From assembly GCA_030761205.1 (NCBI GenBank), contig JAULJL010000017.1:4412001-4476000 (forward strand): DNA of 64,000 nt. Direction: 5' to 3'. This document shows, in pieces, positions 59,101-64,000 of this stretch. Below the pieces are notes generated by a model. The model was not told the origin of the DNA and searched no databases. It saw nothing but the letters and a program-made list of their open reading frames with translations. Within the stretch, counting starts at the first letter, position 1. Each line of letters begins with the position of its first letter. The position numbers and the translations under genes are program-made. The DNA is from Fremontodendron californicum (Eukaryota; Streptophyta; Magnoliopsida; Malvales; Malvaceae).

Positions 59101-61204
59101 GAGTCTATACCTGAGTGTTCTTCACTGCAGTCTCAGCATGTAGAGGAGAATAAGGAGGTTGATTGTGTAGCAGAGGAAGTTCTTATTCTTCCTAGGAAGT
59201 CAAGATCAGCTGCTGCCGGTGTATCTGTGGTTGTGAAGAAAGTGGCTCCAGTTTGAAGGAAAGCTAAAACAAATCCCAGAGCAGAAGCTAGGTTTACTGC
59301 TAAAGGAGGTAGTTTCTCCTTTTCTCAATAATGAATATCTTGGTTTGGAATATTAGAGGGTTTATAGCCCTCTAAAACAAAAAAAGAGGTGAAAAGGTTA
59401 GTTGGTACTTTGAAAGTTGATTTAGTCTGTATTGAGGAAACCAGAGTTAAGTCCCTAAATATGCAACCCATATTGATGAGATATTTTGATGACTGGGGTT
59501 GTATTACAACTTATGAGCATGCAGTAAATGGTCGAATCTGGATTTTATACAAAAAGTCAATTCAGGTTGCTATTCATTCTTCCACTAACTAGGCCGTTAC
59601 TTGTCTAATTCTAAGTGGTAAGGACTGTTTTTTCTTCTCTTTTATATGTGGTAAAAAATTGGTTCCGAACGGAGGAGTTTGTGGAGTCAAATCTCCATGC
59701 TTAGCTCCTTGTTTCAGCAGCACCCCTGGATGCTCGCTTGGGATTTCAATGTCATTAGGCATCCCTCTTAGAGCTCTGATTATGATGGTAGCCAATTGAG
59801 AGAGTCCGACAAAAAGGAATTTCAGGATTGTTCAATCTAACTTGCTTGATCATAAATTTGCAGGTCTATTATTCACCTGGTGCAATAACAGAGATTGTGA
59901 TACTGTCTTGAAAAAACTTGACAGAGTAATGGTGAATGCTGCTTAGTTTTCTTTCTTTTCTCATTCCTCCGTTGAATATTTGGCTCCAGGAGTTTCAGAT
60001 CACTGGCCAGCTCATATATGGTTGCATGCCAATGCTTATTCTCCTCTTAAACCCTTCAACTTTTTCAACTTCTGGACTGCTAATGAGAAATTTCTCCCTT
60101 TGGTAGCTCAGTCTTGGAATCTTGAGGTGAATAGGCAGTCCTATGTTTGTTCTTCATAAGAAATTGCAATCCTTGAAGCCTAAATTGAGTGCTGGTGGCA
60201 TGCCGGAAGACTGTTCAGTCTGAACTATTCAAGTTGCTTATGGCTGAAGAAAATTTCTTTAAGCAAAAAGTCTCTAATTACTTGGATCAAAGAGGGGGAC
60301 ATGAACACTGGATAATTTGGCATCCCTATGGCCTTCTGCTTCTTGCTTATAACCAGAGGGTCCTGCACCATTCTGGCCTCCCTGCCAATGCCAAAGTTGC
60401 CGATGTCATCTCCGGCAATGATTGGCACTGGTCCGATGCTCAATTTGATGACCTTGTAAGCATTCAAGCTGCTTTATGTGGTATTGTGTATCCTGAGACT
60501 CTTATGTCTCGGATAAAGTGGTTTGGTCTGTTTCATCATCTGGTGTTTTTTTCTCTTGCTAGTGCATGGAATGAAATCTAGCCAAAACAGCAAAAAAGTG
60601 TTTTGGCATTAACTGATTTGGTTTCCTCTCCATGTACCTAAATATTCAGTAATCTCTTGGATGGCAATAATTGGTAGGATTCCTACACTGGAACGTAACC
60701 CTACTTGGTGTAAATCTACTGTGTCTGACACTACATGTTTGTTATGTGGTTTCGTGCCTAAAAAAAGAGATCACATGTTTTTCTCCTGTTCGTTCTCACA
60801 GCAGATTTGGGGGGGCTATTCTTCACTGTATGATATTACAAGAGGAGCAGGTGATTAAACTTTTGAGTATCAATTTTGAGAGTTCTTTGGCTGTTATAGT
60901 GTTCTCAAGCTTGCTTGCTTGCTTGGACAGCTTATGGAGAAAGGCAGGACATTTCCCCTCCAACATTGACTGACTCCATTGTTGCATCTCTCTGGGAGAC
61001 TATTCAGTTCAAGATTGGGACCTCTAAGAATCCCACATTTTTGTTTTTCTTTGGGGGGTTTAAAGGGATGAGTTTTTTTGTTGTTTTTAGAATTTTATTT
61101 TCTTGTATTGGTTTGATCTTCTGAAGTTTCTTGTAGCAGCAGGTAGTTCTGCTTCTTTTTGGATGAATAAAATTTTCATTTATCCAGACAAAAATGAACA
61201 CAGT

Positions 61205-62307
61205 TTGACTGGGTTCGATACAAAGTACTAACAAAAAAAGGCAAAGGAGATATGGAGGATAAAAGAATTGTAGTACTTACCAATTTAGCAAATTCTTCTT
61301 CTTTTTTGGCCAACCAATTTAATTTGCATATTGGGTAGGTTTATATCCTTTTTTTTTTCATGCAAATCAATCCATTTTTACATATTTTTATTATCTTATA
61401 ATAAGTTCTACTTCGGCTTAAAATAAATAAGATCATGTGCCAAATAAATAAATAAGATCAAGAGTGATTTGTCCACGCGCGTTCGTCGAGCGTGCGAAAA
61501 CTATGATTCAAGTCTGAATCTCTTTTCCCTTTTCATTGGTTTTTATAAAAGAACAAAAAAATAACTCCATGGCTGGATTAAAGATTTTCATTATATGACA
61601 AAAAAATAAGCACTCACGCAAATTTTCACAAATATAGGTTTATTTTTGGCTAATAATCGCATACAAATCATATCATAATAACTATTTTATCATAAGAAAT
61701 TAAATTTACTATTGAATATGCAAAAATAATTACTTGCAATTTGTATCTTTTGCCGATCGTACCTTTTCACAAAACAAATATTTAAACGTCTTGTTGAGAT
61801 CTTTTTGGATGTAAGATAGAGAGTTTGACGGAATTGAAAAATAGTTGACAAGACATGTAAAACATAGCTTTATTACCAAATGCTAAAACAGAAAAAATAT
61901 AATTATTACATCACTATACTTAGAATTTGTTTTGAAAACTAGAAAAAATAGTTCGGTGGAGTAGTTTTAATTTATTTATATAAATAATTAATAATAAAAA
62001 AATAAATTTTAAATTATATTTTATTAAATAATAATTTTTTATTTTAAAATTGTAACAATATTAATATAATTATATTTTATTAATTATAAAAATTAAATTT
62101 ATGATAATTATTTATTTATAAATTATGTAATATAATTACATTTTCAAATGTTATTTATATATATATTTTAAAAATATTAAATTTTATTGTATACTGTATA
62201 TTTTTATTTATAAGAGATAAAAAATAAAAAATAAAATTGAGATTTGTATTTTATTATCTCGTAACATCGATTTTTACATAAGTCAAAAGCAAATTCATTT
62301 TTTTTTT
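61205..62307. other. AT-rich intergenic, nothing recognised
   Basis: No coding exon, RNA gene or transposon terminus found. A short repeated phrase AAATAAATAAGATCA occurs twice near 61425-61460. Confidence 0.4.
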
Positions 62308-63130
62308 CGAGCGGATCGGATACGAATTCTAAATTGTTACGCGACTCAATGTATGGACCTACGCCTTTAAATACATTATTTAAAATTAAAATAATTAATA
62401 AAATAATTTATTTTTAACTTTTTTTTCAAGCCGATAGGGTACGGATTCTAAACAGACCCGCAAGTCAACGTGTGGACCAATCTTTTTAAATACATCATTT
62501 AAAAATAAAATAAAAAGCTAAAAATAATTAATAAAATAAATTATTATTTTAATTTTTTTTCAAGCAAGTCGATTACGAATCCTAAATCGATTTACGAGTG
62601 AACATATGGACCAATCCTTTAAATACAACATTTAAAATTAAAATAAAAGTAATTAATAAAATAATTTTTTTATTTTATTTTTTCCTCGAGCAGTTCGGGT
62701 ACAGATCCTAAATCAACCCGTCAATCAACATGCAAACCAACCCCTTTAAATATATCATTCAAAAAATAAAAATAATTAATAAAATAAATTTTTTGTTTAT
62801 TTTTTTCCGAACAGATTGGATATGAATCCTAAATCGACTCGAAAGTCAACATGCGGACTAACCCTTTAAATATATCATTTTAAAATAAAATAAATAATTT
62901 ATTTTTTAATTTTTTTCGTACGGGTCGAGTACGAATCTTAAATCGACTTGCGAGTCAACGTTTGAACTAACCCCATTTAAATATATTAGTTAAAAAAAAT
63001 AAAAAAAATTAATAAAAAATATTTTAATTTTTTTTTCTTCAAACGGATCAGATACGGATTTTAAATCGACCCATAAGTTATCGTACAAATCAACTCCTTA
63101 AAATACATCATTTAAAAAAATTACAAAAAT
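62308..63130. repeat. seven-unit degenerate tandem repeat, about 120 bp per unit
   Basis: Units start near 62308, 62427, 62561, 62687, 62807, 62917 and 63040. Each has a GC-richer head (variants of CGGATCGGATACGAATCCTA, AATCGACCCG, AGTCAACATGTGGACCAA and CCCTTTAAATACATCATTTA) and an AT-only spacer of AATAAAATAATT plus a T run. Pairwise identity of the heads is moderate, so the array is old. No coding frame is conserved between units. Confidence 0.9.
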
Positions 63131-64000
63131 AACTTAAAACTAAAAAAAGAAAAAAAAACTTAGAAAAAAAAAAAGACAAACCCATTAGGGTTTTTCAGAC
63201 AAAATTATCTTTGATATATTTGAAAAAAAAGTTTCTTTACTCAAAAATAATTATAATAGATAAAAATTTATGCTTTTTAACATTTGAAACTTTATTTTCA
63301 ATATATTTTTTGCACGTGTATTTACAATTTGAAATTTTTTTTTCCAAATAATATTGTAATTCTTGTACTAATTCATGGAAGTCTTGCCCAAAGGGTATAC
63401 AAATTTTACTGTCGTGACTAAAAAATAACTAAATTATATATACAAGACTAAAAACTAATTTTTGGATATGACAACATAGAATATATATATATATATATAT
63501 ATATTAGATTTTAACACATTCATTATATAAATAAAAAAATAGAAGAAAAAAACAAAAAATACATAATTACCTATAAAAGTATGTAGTTTTTTCAATTAAA
63601 TAAATGTGATAATAATTTTAAAATATTTAAATTTTATATTTAATTACATTTATATCTTTACTTTACATTTTATATCTTCATGAAACATAAAGACATACCC
63701 TTATTTGTTAACATGAATCAAGCTTCATGCGTTGACATGTATATTTTTATGGCAGATAATAAAAATAATAAAAAAAAGTTTACACTTTAATAAGTATTTT
63801 AATGACCTTTTGTGTAATTTTGACAAAGATATACAAAAATTATACTTGATTTTAAATATTTGTTTAGTTTATGTAATTTTTGAAAATTTTTACAAACAAA
63901 TTGTAGTTTTTATTATATTTTTTAATTATTGCAAATAAAAAATCTACTATTTAATAACTTTTTTCATTATATTTTCATGTAATTTTGATGAATTATAAAA
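63131..64000. other. AT-rich end of window with (AT)n microsatellite
   Basis: An (AT)n run of about 13 units sits at 63479-63504. No gene or repeat boundary is recognised. Confidence 0.4.

Larger units (their letters stand above)
56921..61190 (+). mobile_element. decayed plant LINE (L1-type) with 14-bp target duplication
   Basis: Bounded by a perfect 14-bp direct repeat AAAATGAACACAGT (56907-56920 and 61191-61204). Plus-strand fragments follow LINE order. An ORF1-like start MAAVATGTSLQKRVPSNSS lies near 57704, and a CCHC-like knuckle CCHYKVFGHFDKTC near 58500. An endonuclease start MNILVWNIRGF occurs at 59331, then CIEETRV, and a GVSDHWP segment near 59990 equivalent to the SDH motif. A C-terminal zinc-binding block has LERNPTWCKS, CLLCGFVPKKRDHMFFSC. 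The reverse transcriptase core between about 60300 and 60600 is missing. Many stops and frameshifts are present. The 3' end TGAATAAAATTTTCATTTAT resembles plant LINE tails. Dead and internally deleted. Confidence 0.85.

Noticed and set aside
62308..63130. CRISPR-like periodic array
   Set aside because: Repeats are longer and more variable than spacers would be, the AT segments are low complexity, and the genome is a plant nucleus.
1..64000. A single undescribed multi-gene system
   Set aside because: Each intact gene belongs to a known, unrelated plant family, and the unexplained sequence is repetitive and AT-rich without conserved frames.

Overview
This window is nuclear DNA of a flowering plant, most likely a eudicot. 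The genes are intron-rich (GT-AG, with one GC-AG intron) and belong to typical land-plant families. The intergenic DNA is very AT-rich and full of small plant transposons. I cannot name the genus from sequence alone.

Layout. A plastid-type DUF2358/NTF2-like gene lies at 817-2095 (+). It is followed by a broken CAAX-protease (STE24-type) fragment at 3.5-4.3 kb, a transmembrane receptor-like kinase at 6744-9181 (+), an MPK4-type MAP kinase at 13456-17040 (+), and a GH28 polygalacturonase-like gene at 17718-20865 (-). A 4.7 kb stretch of small mobile elements (hAT-like MITEs, a tRNA-type SINE, a long-TIR foldback) leads to a single-exon UGT91-type glycosyltransferase at 25579-27006 (+). After an AT-rich block with a Helitron-like element and a duplicated 0.4 kb segment comes a 23-exon RIC1 homologue at 31199-40440 (-). 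A nested group of small Helitron-type elements sits at 41.4-42.5 kb. At 43547-49161 (+) a BRH1-type RING-H2 gene is split by a complete Ty1/copia retrotransposon. Then come an EGF-like membrane-protein gene with a disabling 14-bp insertion (50934-52440, +), a PLAC8-family gene (52897-55765, -), a decayed LINE with a 14-bp target duplication (56.9-61.2 kb), and a seven-unit degenerate tandem repeat (62.3-63.1 kb).

The genes do not form a pathway or an obvious cluster. They are independent housekeeping, signalling and cell-wall genes (plastid protein, receptor kinase, MAP kinase, pectin-active enzyme, small-molecule glycosylation, Golgi Rab-GEF subunit, membrane protein). The distinctive feature is the mobile-element record: several insertions still show target-site duplications, so the order and mechanism of insertion can be read. 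The strongest single observation is the young but coding-dead copia element whose removal, with one copy of its 5-bp duplication, restores an uninterrupted 155-codon RING-H2 reading frame. I found no convincing sign of a wholly undescribed gene system.

Exon boundaries were deduced by eye from splice consensus, reading phase and family similarity. Homology statements come from recognising families, not from a database search.
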